Part shown: positions 38,801-49,900 of the stretch, piece by piece | Layout of the letters: each line of letters starts with the position of its first letter | Position numbering within the stretch: the stretch's first letter is position 1 | Assembly: GCA_900708905.1 (NCBI GenBank) | Contig: CAADRB010000098.1 | Span: 62,001 to 126,000 of the forward strand | Direction: 5' to 3' | Source of the DNA: Hymenolepis diminuta | Taxonomy: Eukaryota > Platyhelminthes > Cestoda > Cyclophyllidea > Hymenolepididae | DNA length: 64,000 nucleotides | Position numbers and translations under genes: made by a program | Notes under the pieces: model-generated | Database searches by the model: none | What the model was told of the DNA's origin: nothing | What the model saw: only the letters and a program-made list of their open reading frames with translations

Positions 38801-40297
38801 TGAGCGCTGCGTTTGCTCACACTGGTTTTAAGTTGACTGGTCAGAGCACGGAATCGCTCATAGCTGGGACCAATTGTACTCAATTCCTGGAAGCAGAAGA
38901 TAAAAATAAGTCGACCAAATGTCCTTGTGCTGACATACATTTTCTTCCTTGATGTATGCTTTATAAAACCATTCTCTGAATTATTTATTATACGTGGCGA
39001 TTTTTGCATCCATATGAAAGTGTAGTTGTATAATGAACCTTCATAATCCTTGCATCATAGTATACCTCAATAACATGGAACGCTGGCGACCATTTTCAGT
39101 AAGCTTTCATTATTTTGGCATGTTTTAATTGCCAAATAAACTTTGGTTTGCAAAAATTTAACCACTTACGAAGACGTAGTATTATGCAATCAAATCAAAA
39201 ACATTCTAAATAATATTTGAAAAAGTGTTCGAAAATCAGAAGTCGAAGAACCTGAAGAGTGGGCGAAAATGAACCCGATATTGCCAGCACCTGTTTAAGG
39301 CTAAACATCAGGATACTAGAACTACACTACAGTAATATAAATGAAAGACCCAATACCTTTGGATCAAAAGATGATATAAGAATACCATACGTACTTTATC
39401 ATCCTTCAAATAAAAACAGAAATTACTTAGTAGAAAATGCATAAACAAAAGTTGAAAAGAGATGAAAAAATAAAAAGTGGTTAAAACAATTGATTTTTAG
39501 GCATGTATTTGAACACTGGAAGCAATACAAAATGGATACAAAAGACCATATTAATACACTAACTGCAAGGTTAAATTTGGATAGGACAAATAGTATAAGT
39601 GACAGTAATTTACTTTTTCATATCTTTAAAAAAGTACTACTTACCTGACACGAGAGACAAACAACGCTTTCAGAACCTTCATCCACCAAACTGAATAGTT
39701 CGTTGCCAACCTACGAAAGGTTTCAGATTAGATTTGTTTAATAAAATAGCCACCGTACAAGAGCCTTGTGAAGAACTCCCGGCCACGAACTACCAGAACG
39801 ACGAGGTTGAGACGTAAAAATATCCCAGTTCCGGTCGAGAAAAGGAATAACTTCTTTTTCTAGCGAGAAATAAATCCGACCATTGCTGGCGCACATCAAG
39901 TTAGCAATAACAGTCTGACACATGCTTGCATAATTGGCTTGTTTCTTTGTGAAAACCTCCTCTTGAGAATTATTACACTTTTTACACATGAAATGGTAGG
40001 CAGTCATAAACGGAATAGCCGGACTAAATACAAAGTTAGGAAATCAAATTGAAATCATACCCGACATCAAAATTAATACACTGTTGATGAAACCAGTGAT
40101 AACAGTGACTGCATTGAAATTCCGCCACAGAATAATCACGACATTTTCCGCTAAAGACTAGTTGATAAATTAGTTAAGTATTACCAGTAGCACTGTTGGC
40201 CGGATGCTACTTCAATATGAATCGTTCTAGACATCAGCTCCTTTAGCTTGTCATCGCGTTCAGATTTCGCAGACCCATCGGTTTCAACTATTTCCAT
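32871..40297 (-). CDS. ASH2L: ASH2L: SET1/MLL histone methyltransferase complex subunit, 11 coding exons
   Basis: This is a core scaffold of nuclear COMPASS-type H3K4 methyltransferases, together with WDR5, RBBP5 and DPY30. I derive these exons, 5' to 3' on the minus strand: 40297-40185, 40150-40061, 40023-39759, 39710-39645, 38886-38480, 37650-37508, 37443-37276, 35955-35642, 35568-35473, 34803-34642 and 32981-32871. All have GT-AG introns and all phases agree, giving 644 residues. Residues 38-84 form a complete C4HC3 PHD finger (C38, C41, C51, C54, H59, C62, C81, C84). The winged-helix region follows at about 85-165. A Gly/Ala/Ser-rich linker at 178-300 replaces the basic linker of vertebrates. 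The SPRY domain runs from AGKPIPG (about 330) through [26 protein letters not shown] and FYRNGE to [11 protein letters not shown] (about 605). The last exon holds [12 protein letters not shown], the DPY30-binding helix. An insertion of about 40 residues lies inside SPRY, near 468-508. The upstream end is uncertain: the frame is open to an ATG at 40336. Confidence 0.93.
39711..39758 (-). other. 48-nt small intron in ASH2L
   Basis: The donor GTACGG and acceptor TTCGTAG, phase 0, separate the winged-helix exon ending HKAL from the exon starting VGNELFSL. The donor is weak compared with the other introns, but no alternative keeps the frame. Confidence 0.8.
40024..40060 (-). other. 37-nt micro-intron in ASH2L
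   Basis: The donor GTATGA and acceptor TTTAG remove 37 bases within the PHD finger, between QQCINFDVG and [13 protein letters not shown]. This preserves the C4HC3 ligand pattern. Confidence 0.9.
40151..40184 (-). other. 34-nt micro-intron in ASH2L
   Basis: The donor GTAATA and acceptor CTTTAG remove 34 bases. Splicing joins the first PHD cysteines (TAC-TG and C-GGA) in frame, whereas the unspliced frame meets a stop at once. The reading is fixed by the PHD cysteine spacing on both sides. Confidence 0.9.
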
Positions 40298-40306
40298 GGG
40301 CTCAGC

Positions 40307-40336
40307 CTGAAAATAAATTCGACTTAAAAATGCCAT
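40307..40336 (-). promoter_or_regulatory. Ambiguous ASH2L 5' end: splice acceptor or upstream start
   Basis: On the minus strand, TTTATTTTCAG ends at 40307 directly before GCTGAGCCCATG. This is a good 3' splice site, for cis splicing or a spliced leader. The same stretch is also open in frame back to an ATG at 40336, which would add 13 residues (MAFLSRIYFQAEP). Both readings keep the downstream protein unchanged. Confidence 0.45.
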
Positions 40337-42894
40337 ACCATATTATATTATCATAAATAAGCAGCTATTGTGTATCCAGGTTGAAAAACGCGCAATTGTC
40401 TTTAAAATGTCTGACCTTGAGAATAAAATGTGATTATTTTGTTAATAAGACTTTTACTTAGCTTATTACGCATCATATTGATCATATTTTGCAAAACACT
40501 GTTTATTTTTGTGAAATTTAAATAATAAATGTGTTTTAGGTAGCTAATCTCATTATTTTTATTTAAAATCAAATATTTTTTTACACTTATTAAATTATAT
40601 TGGATTTATATTCGTGGTTTGTGATCCCTATAAAACAGTATTTTCGCTTGGATGTTTTCGTTTTTTTATTTCTTTACGATGTTATTTCTAAATACCGAAA
40701 ATATAGAAAATTCTCATTGTCAATTTCATCCAAAAATACCAATTTAACCAACAAGTATTCCAAACTAAGCCAATAGCCTTGCTTGAATAAATACTTATTA
40801 GACATTATCTTAGATATTGTATATGAAAGCAGATGACTTGATCAATTCTTGAAACTGATAATTTTGAGTTCTTCAATAACTGTAATCTTCTTACAAATGA
40901 ATTTACTTTCTGTTACTATCATTTCGTTTCTCCTACTTTTCTTAGTCATATCTGTCCTGTTATTGGGGCCGCATGTTGTTTAATTGCCATTACTGCCTAT
41001 TGTACTCCAGAGAGTTAGAGATTTGACTGAGCTTTGAAACATTTATAATTGAGTTTTACTGCAGATATTTTTCTAGGATGAAGTCAGAGCAAAATAAATT
41101 TTCACAATATTTGCTTTAACAATTCATTTCTTTGATTAGCTGGAACAAGGAATTTTTGTTACATCTAGTTATTAATTAGGACAGGTTGTTTTACGAAGGG
41201 CACAGTTATGTTTCATCACCCTCAATCAGTAAAGAGAACACGTAACATTTATCAACAGAAATTCCATAAATGTGCAACAGGTTTGATAAAAATGAACATC
41301 GAATAATCTGCAGCAGAAATCAAAATTTATCTTAATTGTATGTTACAATTTGGAATATATTATTCTTTCTTTAAAAGTCAGCATCCTCGTTGCAAGGAAA
41401 AAGTTTGAAAAAGAGGGCCACTGAAACAAGAATACTTTAATTAAGAGATGGTATAAAAATACCTGTCATTTGAAGGGATAACTGAACAGTTGTGGATGAA
41501 AAACTGAAAATTGAAAAACGGGATGACGATTGTTATAAACTCATGAGCCTCTCAAAATAGCTAGAAATCCCCGAATTTAAAATTCACAAGGAAGTATGCA
41601 ATTTGCAGCTATTACTCAAAATTCTGTAAGGTAACTATTCATAATATTATTATTTTTAACGAGGATGTGCATTTTATGCTTAATTAGGAAAAATAGGTAA
41701 CTTAATCTTTCAAAGAAAAAAACTATTTTTCCAATTGATAAGTCCGGAAGCCAGGAGATTTAATAACAGCTATACCCAGCAGATGCCTATCATCACCTAG
41801 CGATTAGAAATGATTGACTGGCGATAAGATTTTCACTACAGTGTCCCCAGGCGGTCCTGCTGTGTGTATGTGTGTTTGGAAATACATACCTAAACGGATG
41901 TCTATCATCACGCCGAGACCCCGACAACAAGACGACTGACGTTAAACGTATATAAACTTGATCTACATATTAATTAATTAACTGCTCTGACGACATGAGT
42001 GACTTGACTTATTCCATCTATTCGATCGATGTGGCCCCGATAGATCTTTCACGTTATTACAATAAGTATAACAAATCAGTAAGTATATATCTATCTCGCT
42101 TTACAACCATTGTGCGGAATGGTATAAGGGCAAATTCGAGGCATCATATATGTTATAGCAATATTTAACTATAATACTTCAGTTCAGTGCTATTGCATAC
42201 AAGTTTAGTAGTCTAACCGACTAATTATTTGCCCTACGGACCTGAAAATCCTTCATTCGGGACTAGCCGATATTGATGAAAATCACAAGACAAAATACTT
42301 GTAACCATATATGTATGTCCGTTCACCTAAACCGAATCCGTCTTAGTCAGACAAGTGACTTCTTAAATATTTTCAGTACAAGCATACCAGGTCAATTTTA
42401 TGTCGAATACGAAAGATTTTGTTTGAATAATTTCTGTAATATTAGTTTAGTAGAAGGTCGGTATATCACAACTTATCATTTCAGATTCTTACCCTTATAG
42501 CTTAGTGTTGTAACATAGCAAACTAGAAGTTCCAGTAGTAATCTGGCCGAGTAACCAATCTAGAAAACTCGGAAATATTGTAACTTAACACAGAAGCCAC
42601 AGTAGAACATTAGGTACGTTATGGTAAATACGCATGTACTAACGTAAGTAAAACTCAGTCTGTATCGGCTTAAACAAATAGGCATAATTACAAAGTATCT
42701 TTTATTCGTCGGGAAATTAAGAAGAAAATTACATTTTCATGTATTAAATAAATATTGGGAGGTCACACGTGTCCAGATAGATTTCTGTTGGATCCGTTTT
42801 GTTTCGGAGGATATGGTTGAGTACAGAGAACGGAGATGTCTGAGACTTGTACATTAACATTAGGTGTCATTCGCTAACTAAACTATAAAGAATT
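40337..42894. other. Non-coding stretch upstream of ASH2L
   Basis: No first exon or promoter motif can be recognised. At 41772-41797 and about 41886-41912 a similar block (GATG-C/T-CTATCATCAC) occurs twice, about 114 bases apart, in a GC-richer patch that also carries a short GT run. This suggests a repeat relic. Confidence 0.5.
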
Positions 42895-43092
42895 ATGAAA
42901 CTCTTTAACTGTCTTCTTCCCTTACGACAAGAAAAATTACCTTTCATGTTGACAGAAAGTTGCTCACTTCCACCATTGACACCAGCTGGGAGAACAAAAG
43001 AGAGATTTCGAGACCACGATAAAAATCCTCAGTCGACTCGAAGAGAACTGGGTGACATCGCTAGACACTATAACTTATTACGCTCTGACTGA
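42895..43092 (+). CDS. Unassigned 65-codon ORF
   Basis: This frame has an ATG start and TGA stop. The translation starts MKLFNCLLPLRQEKLPFMLT and ends in a charged segment (RTKERFRDHDKN). TATAAAG lies just upstream at 42885-42891. No family is recognised. It sits in a GC-richer patch with the opposed frame at 43211-43480, so both could belong to one old repeat. Confidence 0.15.
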   Translation: MKLFNCLLPLRQEKLPFMLTESCSLPPLTPAGRTKERFRDHDKNPQSTRRELGDIARHYNLLRSD

Positions 43093-43210
43093 TGTATACT
43101 TAGCGAGGACTGCTAATGACTGTATCGGTTGTGACAGACTTAACGGATACGACCTCAGGCTAATTTGAATACAGATCAACCAGAGTAAGATAAGAGATTT
43201 CTTGCAGAGG

Positions 43211-43480
43211 TCAAGCAAGATCAAAATCAAGGTGGGACCACGGAGCCTTCGTTTTAAAGCACATTAGATCCTGATGATAATTAAATGCATCCTCGCCGGC
43301 ATTTTGTGTAACTTCCTTTGAAACCGTTTCATTTGCGTGCAAAACACGTTTAGTAAGACCGATTTCTTCGGGTTCTCCGCATTCATCGACCGCTGGTGCC
43401 AGTTGCTTAGGCGGGCAAACATGCATGGGTTCAGTTCCAATGCGATTACACTGACGTAGGCGTTTTGGGGGCCTGATCAT
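43211..43480 (-). CDS. Unassigned 89-codon ORF with protein-like composition
   Basis: From the ATG at 43480 the minus strand encodes MIRPPKRLRQCNRIGTEPMH and continues with a balanced, non-repetitive composition to a TGA stop after DFDLA. The frame stays open upstream without a clear start. GC content is well above that of the flanks, and a second minus-strand frame is also open across much of it, which lowers confidence. I recognise no domain; four Cys residues do not form a known finger. It could be a terminal exon of a gene whose other exons I cannot see, a small lineage-specific gene, or part of a repeat. Confidence 0.3.
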   Translation of the reverse strand: MIRPPKRLRQCNRIGTEPMHVCPPKQLAPAVDECGEPEEIGLTKRVLHANETVSKEVTQNAGEDAFNYHQDLMCFKTKAPWSHLDFDLA

Positions 43481-43576
43481 AGTGGACGATTCAGGAGTTT
43501 TAGAGGAGATAAAAGTAAAATAACCTTCTTTACCTCTCATTAAACGAAAACTTGTTATAAACCTGTTAGCCCTCAA

Positions 43577-46467
43577 AATAGACTACAATAGCTGGATCTC
43601 AATAATAACACGGGATTACCGTAATGGTAGGCTTTCATCCAAAATTATGCAAGGAAATTTGCACATTTTAACAAATGTATACATTTTATGAATAATTAAC
43701 AATAGATCGTTAATTTAATTGTTCTTGGATAAAAGGTATTCATTTCATCCAGCAGTAATACTGAAACTAAGCACCACCTTCACTTCGTTTTATAATTAAA
43801 CTTTTGGATTTATTACGAATAATGTCAGCTAAGCTGCACCTATGTTAAACGTAAATATTTATACCATCACAATAACTCAGAAATTGTTTCTAAAAATTCT
43901 AGGTATTTTATAATTTCAATATTACAGCCATGTATTTTCCACTTAATTAGGGAGAATTCATTTTAGCCCATTAGCTAGATTGATAACAAAATTTACCACA
44001 TTTGTTGTTTGAGCTTTTCAATCGTCATGCCAAAATAACTATGCTCTTTGTTTTTTTACGTCATATGTAGAAGTTCATTAAGTAACTTTTAATGACATGA
44101 CCAATATGAAGAATTTCTTATTTTCATACTTTTGTTATTTTACTCAAGTAAAACGCAGTTGCTATTCCACGTATTTATGATAGTGTCACTGCACTGAATT
44201 GTTGTCAATACCTCTAAGTTTAAATGACCATTAGCTTGAAATATTTGTGTGCGTTAAATTCCGTCAAAACTCATGATTGAATACATATAAGTGAAATTTT
44301 TTATTTTATATCCACATTTTCTTGATCACGTATTCGTCTGGCAATACTAAGGTACTTGATATTAGGTGAATCACTATTTAGGAGAACATTTAATTTTAGA
44401 TACGATAATGCTGTAGACTTTTCGATCTATTGAAGCCATAGCTTGAATATTGTAAACTGTTTACTAATTGTTCGAGTTCTTGCACCATTGTAAATACTTG
44501 TAATAGAAAGATGTGTAAAATCCCTATGCTTTCCGTGTCGATGTCATTCAACCCGCGTACTATGGAGGAGACAAAAGATTTAAAGAAAAACTTTGTTTTA
44601 ATACTCATACAATTTCGCTCTTTCTAGGTAATGCTATTATTGCATCCATTCAGATGCAAGAAAGCTGCAAGAAGAAAGTAGTCCAACAAGTCAGTATCAT
44701 TTTTTATCAAAAAAGGATATGTACTTAGGGGAAACTATTGGAGGCCCATTAACTGTTAGAAATGTATCCGTGAAACTAAATTTCTTATCCAGGCTCGAAC
44801 ACGGAAGGACAGTTATCGAAAACTCAGTGCAAGAAAGATAAACGCTATTCACAGGTATCTGCGAACTCATTTCAGCCGCACGTAAAACATTCAATACCGT
44901 TTCTTCCAAGAACAATTGACATTTTGAACGCAGTGATTAATGATAAATAGGATTGCGTCTGAAACAAATGAGATCACCGTTAGCAAATAAGATTAGTTAA
45001 CTTCAAAAGACGGCAACTATCTTCAGACCTGAAAAATTAAAGAAAAAATGTATTTCTCTTATCTGTTATTATTCATAGTAAAATACAATTTAGAGTTGGG
45101 GTTACAGAACTTTTGTTATTGCGTTTATCTTAGAAAAAATTAAAATGAAATATTTTCTTTATTGTAGGAAGTGCGACTTATACTTCTTTGTTTTTAGCTT
45201 TTTCTAGATAATTAAAAATTATTTTTGGCCTATTGGGGATAATTGCACAGAAAGTTTAGGTTTTGTTGACCTGTATTTTTTGTCGTATTTAACAAACTTG
45301 ATGCAATAGATCGGAAACCAAAATAAACCACAATCCCAAATTGCAGAATTTCACATATTGTATTGGGCACCACATCCATCTTTATCCTAATAGTCGATAT
45401 AAGTTGCATCAGCTTAGCACATAAGAAGATCATATCGCAAATACAATTTGGACATGAGTTTATAACCTTCTCTATTACAGTTACTGTGGAAAAGAAAGCA
45501 GATTGTGAAACTAGAATATATTAAAAATTTTGCTTTAGCTGAATTTTGAATTTCTCAGCTTGATAAATTTTTACTTAATAAGTTGTCATAGCGTTGAACT
45601 ATAAGTTCTAGGGTTTACATATTCACTAATAAGGATCAAATGACTAGTAGGTATTTTTTTTCTCATATACTTACTATTGGGAATGTACATAACTCTTGAC
45701 TTAAAAGAAGGAAGGCATACTGGGGTCGTTTATACTAGAAATTCATATTCTACTACGTCTCTTGTTGAAACAAAGTAGCCAGCGAGATTGATCATGCATA
45801 TAATTTCATATGGAGTAACTTTGCAGACTCCTGATTAGTTGGTACAAGTTTGTCATTATATACACTCTGATGTGTTAAAAAATGAGAGTTGATTTATTTC
45901 TCAATAAAAAAATCCTTGATCTGTAGCTTATTAATCATTAGCTCCGCTTACAGATTGTAAATAAATAACTCTAAACAGTCACGAATTTCCCTCTGGTGAG
46001 ATCAATATGTTGTCCTGGCCCTTATCACCATACCCATACCGTCGTTTTTATCATAATTCGAGGAGAGACATCAAGGTCCATAGTATTTCCCTCATAGATC
46101 GTCTTAATCCTCCCAATCGATTTAATTTTATCACTAGGGCCTGATAATTAATTCTTTGGCAGGATTATTCAATCCTCTTTTTGGTTCTTTTATTATTTCA
46201 TTCCTATTCCTTTTGCAGGAATGGATTAAATCATTTGATATGTATTCCTTCAAGTACTTGATTTCATTTTTTAAAATTTTTATCCTCAATACTTTCAACA
46301 CATGATTTTATCTTTGTATCCCTTTAAAAATATGATACTGAAGAATGAATCCCTTTTCTCCGAAATATTTTATCTTACACCATCCCTAATTATCACTAAA
46401 TTTAATTATCTATATAGTAATGTCTGTAAACTTTTAACCTTTCCTGTGACCCCATGCACTCTATAGA
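43577..46467. other. Gene-poor stretch
   Basis: No supported gene. The 70-codon frames at 44396-44608, 44697-44915 and 45230-45433 lack motifs. From about 46000 the sequence becomes pyrimidine-rich on the plus strand up to the gap, possibly the start of the repeat seen beyond it. Confidence 0.5.
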
Positions 46468-46526
46468 NNNNNNNNNNNNNNNNNNNNNNNNNNNNNNNNN
46501 NNNNNNNNNNNNNNNNNNNNNNNNNN
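46468..46526. other. Assembly gap (59 N)
   Basis: Unresolved bases directly next to LTR-like sequence. Confidence 1.
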
Positions 46527-46990
46527 TCAGACGATAATAGCAGACACCGTTTAATTAACCCCGCTATTAATCAGTCCTGTCTGCACTGACTCTTCCTTTT
46601 CCTACAATCATTTCGACCAATTAAACACGCATGCAACCATATCCTTATGCGTGTCCTCACCCAAAGTCTCGATTATAAATAGCCTCCATCAGACACACGA
46701 CACGAAACACACCAAGGGACCCTACCTCGTCCAACACCCCTTTCCATAGTTCCGTCCTTCTCCAATCTCCCATTTCTCTGTTGAGACTCTGTACTGGACT
46801 GTATTCAATATAACCTGGTCAACGCAATCCTTGTGTTGTTTTCTTTTCATTTACTGTTAGCCAACTACCGCTGCAAACTGGTGAACTACTCCTACCACAA
46901 ATTGGTGACTCTGCCACTGCAAACCGGTGACCCTCAACAATCTGGTGGCCCGCTACAATGCCGTTGCTTTCATCAAATTACTTTACTGAG
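46527..46990 (+). mobile_element. LTR-retrotransposon-like fragment (3' part of an LTR plus leader)
   Basis: This C-rich, GC-richer segment holds a TATAAATA box at 46674-46681, a pyrimidine-rich stretch and T-rich sequence near 46830-46855, and then several TGGTGA motifs (46879, 46903, with CGGTGA at 46925 and TGGTGG at 46943). In LTR elements the primer binding site just past the 5' LTR starts with TGG, complementary to the CCA end of a tRNA; TGGTGACCC is common in Gypsy-type elements of flatworms. Only this fragment is visible. No gag or pol frame follows, and the left part is lost in the gap. The identification rests on layout, not on a named family. Confidence 0.45.
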
Positions 46991-49900
46991 ATAAATCAAA
47001 GACAGCAGTTGGTATTATAAATTTACGAATCGGAATTGTAAAAGAATTTTCTCCCCCATGCCCTGATTGATGAAAGTTATCGAAATATCAGACTTCAATA
47101 ATATTTTGAAAGACATGAGTAGTTTTGTATGAAAAAGACTTACAAGGAAAAGAGAATTTACTGATTAAACTCATTCTGAATCTATATAGTTAAAATCCTA
47201 AAATTTCGATTTTGCTACATTTCAACCTGATGCAGTGAACTATACTCGTTAATTAAAACAAATTAAAAGCATAAGGCAGTCTCATTTGAGTAAATTGAGA
47301 CATTTGTGATCTGCACATTTTAATCTCTGTATTCTCTCAGTCCTATAATCTCCCATTTTACTCCTTCCCGTGTTTAGATGCTTCCTGTAAAGTCTCACAA
47401 TTCTATATAATATTATGACTAATTGAAAAATTAACTAAAATGAACACAGGGAGATATGAAAATGGTGAGATATCGGCTTTGCTTATCAAAAGGGCGCTTT
47501 CTGTTGGTATACACACACATATATAAATATATATATGTATATATATATACAGAGTTAAATTATTAACGCAAATAAAGGTATATTAGAAGATATAACGTTC
47601 AATTCAGTACTAAAATATCGTACAGCAAAATAGATTCAAAACTTCGGAAATAATAACCAATAGATCCATATCGATCTAAAGTTGTTCTAAATCACCGTGT
47701 TCAACCGTAGACAAATAACGGAAAGATAAATTTAAACAACCAGTAATTAAGACAAATTTTAAGAGAATAAAAATTTCTCCCTACCATCGTTTAAACAAAG
47801 TAATTTGCAACGATTAATATACCATTTTAAACTTTATTTAAATCAAGATTTGTAGCAAAAGTAACCCTATATTAAATACTCAAATTATTTATAATGATGG
47901 TAATTCATATTCGACAAATATGTATTTTCATAAAAAATGAGTAAAAGTGTTAACATTTTGAAATACGGTTAATAATTATATTGGGCGACAAAAGTAATAA
48001 CATTTCGCCAAACTGTTAATTAGCTAATTGTGGTATGCAATTAGAACCTGTGTAATTTAATTACAGCATTTGCTAGAAAAGAGCATTAATTGATTAGTAG
48101 TGCGTCAGACAAATTCACAGTCCATACCAATGAAATAAACATAATTTGAACCCAGTTAGGAGTCTTTCCAAATGGGGGAAGAAGCTGGCACATAAACAAT
48201 ATGACAATAACGGAATTGATAGAAATGCGCCTATTAGAAGAGGAAATAGACGTTCTTTGTCAAAGAGAAGGGAAGTGTCCAACTCGTCGTGCCAGAGCCG
48301 ACACGGAAATGGCACGCTGTTCATGAAATGTTTAGCAGACGTGAACGTTCCCGACCCATTAAGTTTATTCGTACATGTTTTAATGAAAATGATGTCCAAA
48401 AATAAGTACTTATGAGTTTGAAGTCAGTACAGGAGCTCTCGCAAACTGAAGGTCTGGAAATAGAGGGTAGTAAGATACCTGACTATATACATGACAGGAT
48501 AAGTGTTAAACACCTCTTGTACAAAGTCGAATACATTTTTAATATGGCTCAGCGTATGAATTTGTATAATATTTGGGGTAAGCGACTCAGAACTGCCTTA
48601 TAAACTGGGAATGGAATATTTAAAGATAGTAAGTGCTTGCCTTTCTATGTTTTCCCAGAAATGCTGCAAACTTAAGTGAAAATTGTCTCAATTCTAGGTA
48701 ATTAGAAAAATGTTCTAAGAATACATTTCAGCAGTACCTTCAGCGTGCTCTCAAGTTGGTTCCAAAAGAAAAATCCTGTGGATTTTTTAATGTTCTCTTG
48801 TCGTTAATGTCAAACCCAATGAGGAGAGGTTAGTATACTGATCACGATGTAGAATACTCAAGAGAAAGTGAAATCCTTCCTGAGGGTAGAGAAAAACTAG
48901 TTCTAATTGGAGAAAGACAAGATTATATTAAAAATGAAAAATGAGTTTATTCGTTTTGTTTAGATCATTTCTAAATTTTTAGTAGACTCAGCATTTAGCA
49001 TAGAGATAAAGCTGCTTTAGCAAATTCCTATCAAAACGGGATTTTGCATGGTGATTTTCAAAGAACAGAAAAATGCGACCTTAATTTTTTATATAACTGA
49101 CTTTAATGAGACTGAGACACCGATGACAATATCGACGTCGGACTTAGGAATGAAACTCTCGGTTATCTTATGCCTCCCGCTTCTTACGAAGAAGTCATTG
49201 AAAATTCAATTATTTACGTAAATATTTATTTAATCGAAAGTAAAGTTATTTCTTAAATATTCGCATCTCCAAATAGAATCTTACTGATTTTATTTATTCA
49301 GAATTGACGCACGGATGAAAGATTAACTTATGAGAAGTCTTCCACTGACCATCTGCTAAAATTTTGGATTTAGGTGAGGCAGACATCGGAGCTGGAGCTG
49401 TTTGCATTGGGGAGTCTCTTGAATTAGTTAATCACGTTTTAATGAAAACTGTGAATTATTAACTGTTGGAATTTTGTTTATTATCATGTATTTACATCTT
49501 TTAATGTAGGATGTTTTTAACGAACCAGGTTAAATTAAAACTAACCAAAATTGTTTTTTTCTTTAAGGTACTTCGATCCTTAATTAAAAAGCGATTTGAT
49601 GAAATTAACCAAACCGTCATCGTAATTTAAGAGCGCATGGTTAAAGTAGCTTAAATGAATGGAATTTCACAAGCCAATCTCTATGGTTTTAAAATATTAA
49701 TTAATTTAATTTCATAAAATATTCTTGATCATTTTGTTTATTTTACTTGACTGCATGTTATTTATTTATGCTGTACCTCTGGCTACAATTCTACGAAAAA
49801 ATTAATACTGAATGTTAAAATATTATGTGCGGGACGTTATCTGATGAAGCAACACTTAAGCAAAATGAATTAAAGCAAGCATAACACAGACTAAAGAAAT

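Noticed and set aside
39066..39103. Candidate extra ASH2L exon on the minus strand, with an AG acceptor and GTATAC donor
   Set aside because: Its frame contains a TGA stop, and the neighbouring exons 39710-39645 and 38886-38480 already join in phase 0 with good similarity to ASH2L.
48115..48415. Two open frames on opposite strands over the same 280 bases
   Set aside because: Neither shows a motif, signal peptide or splice context; overlap of opposite frames is common by chance.
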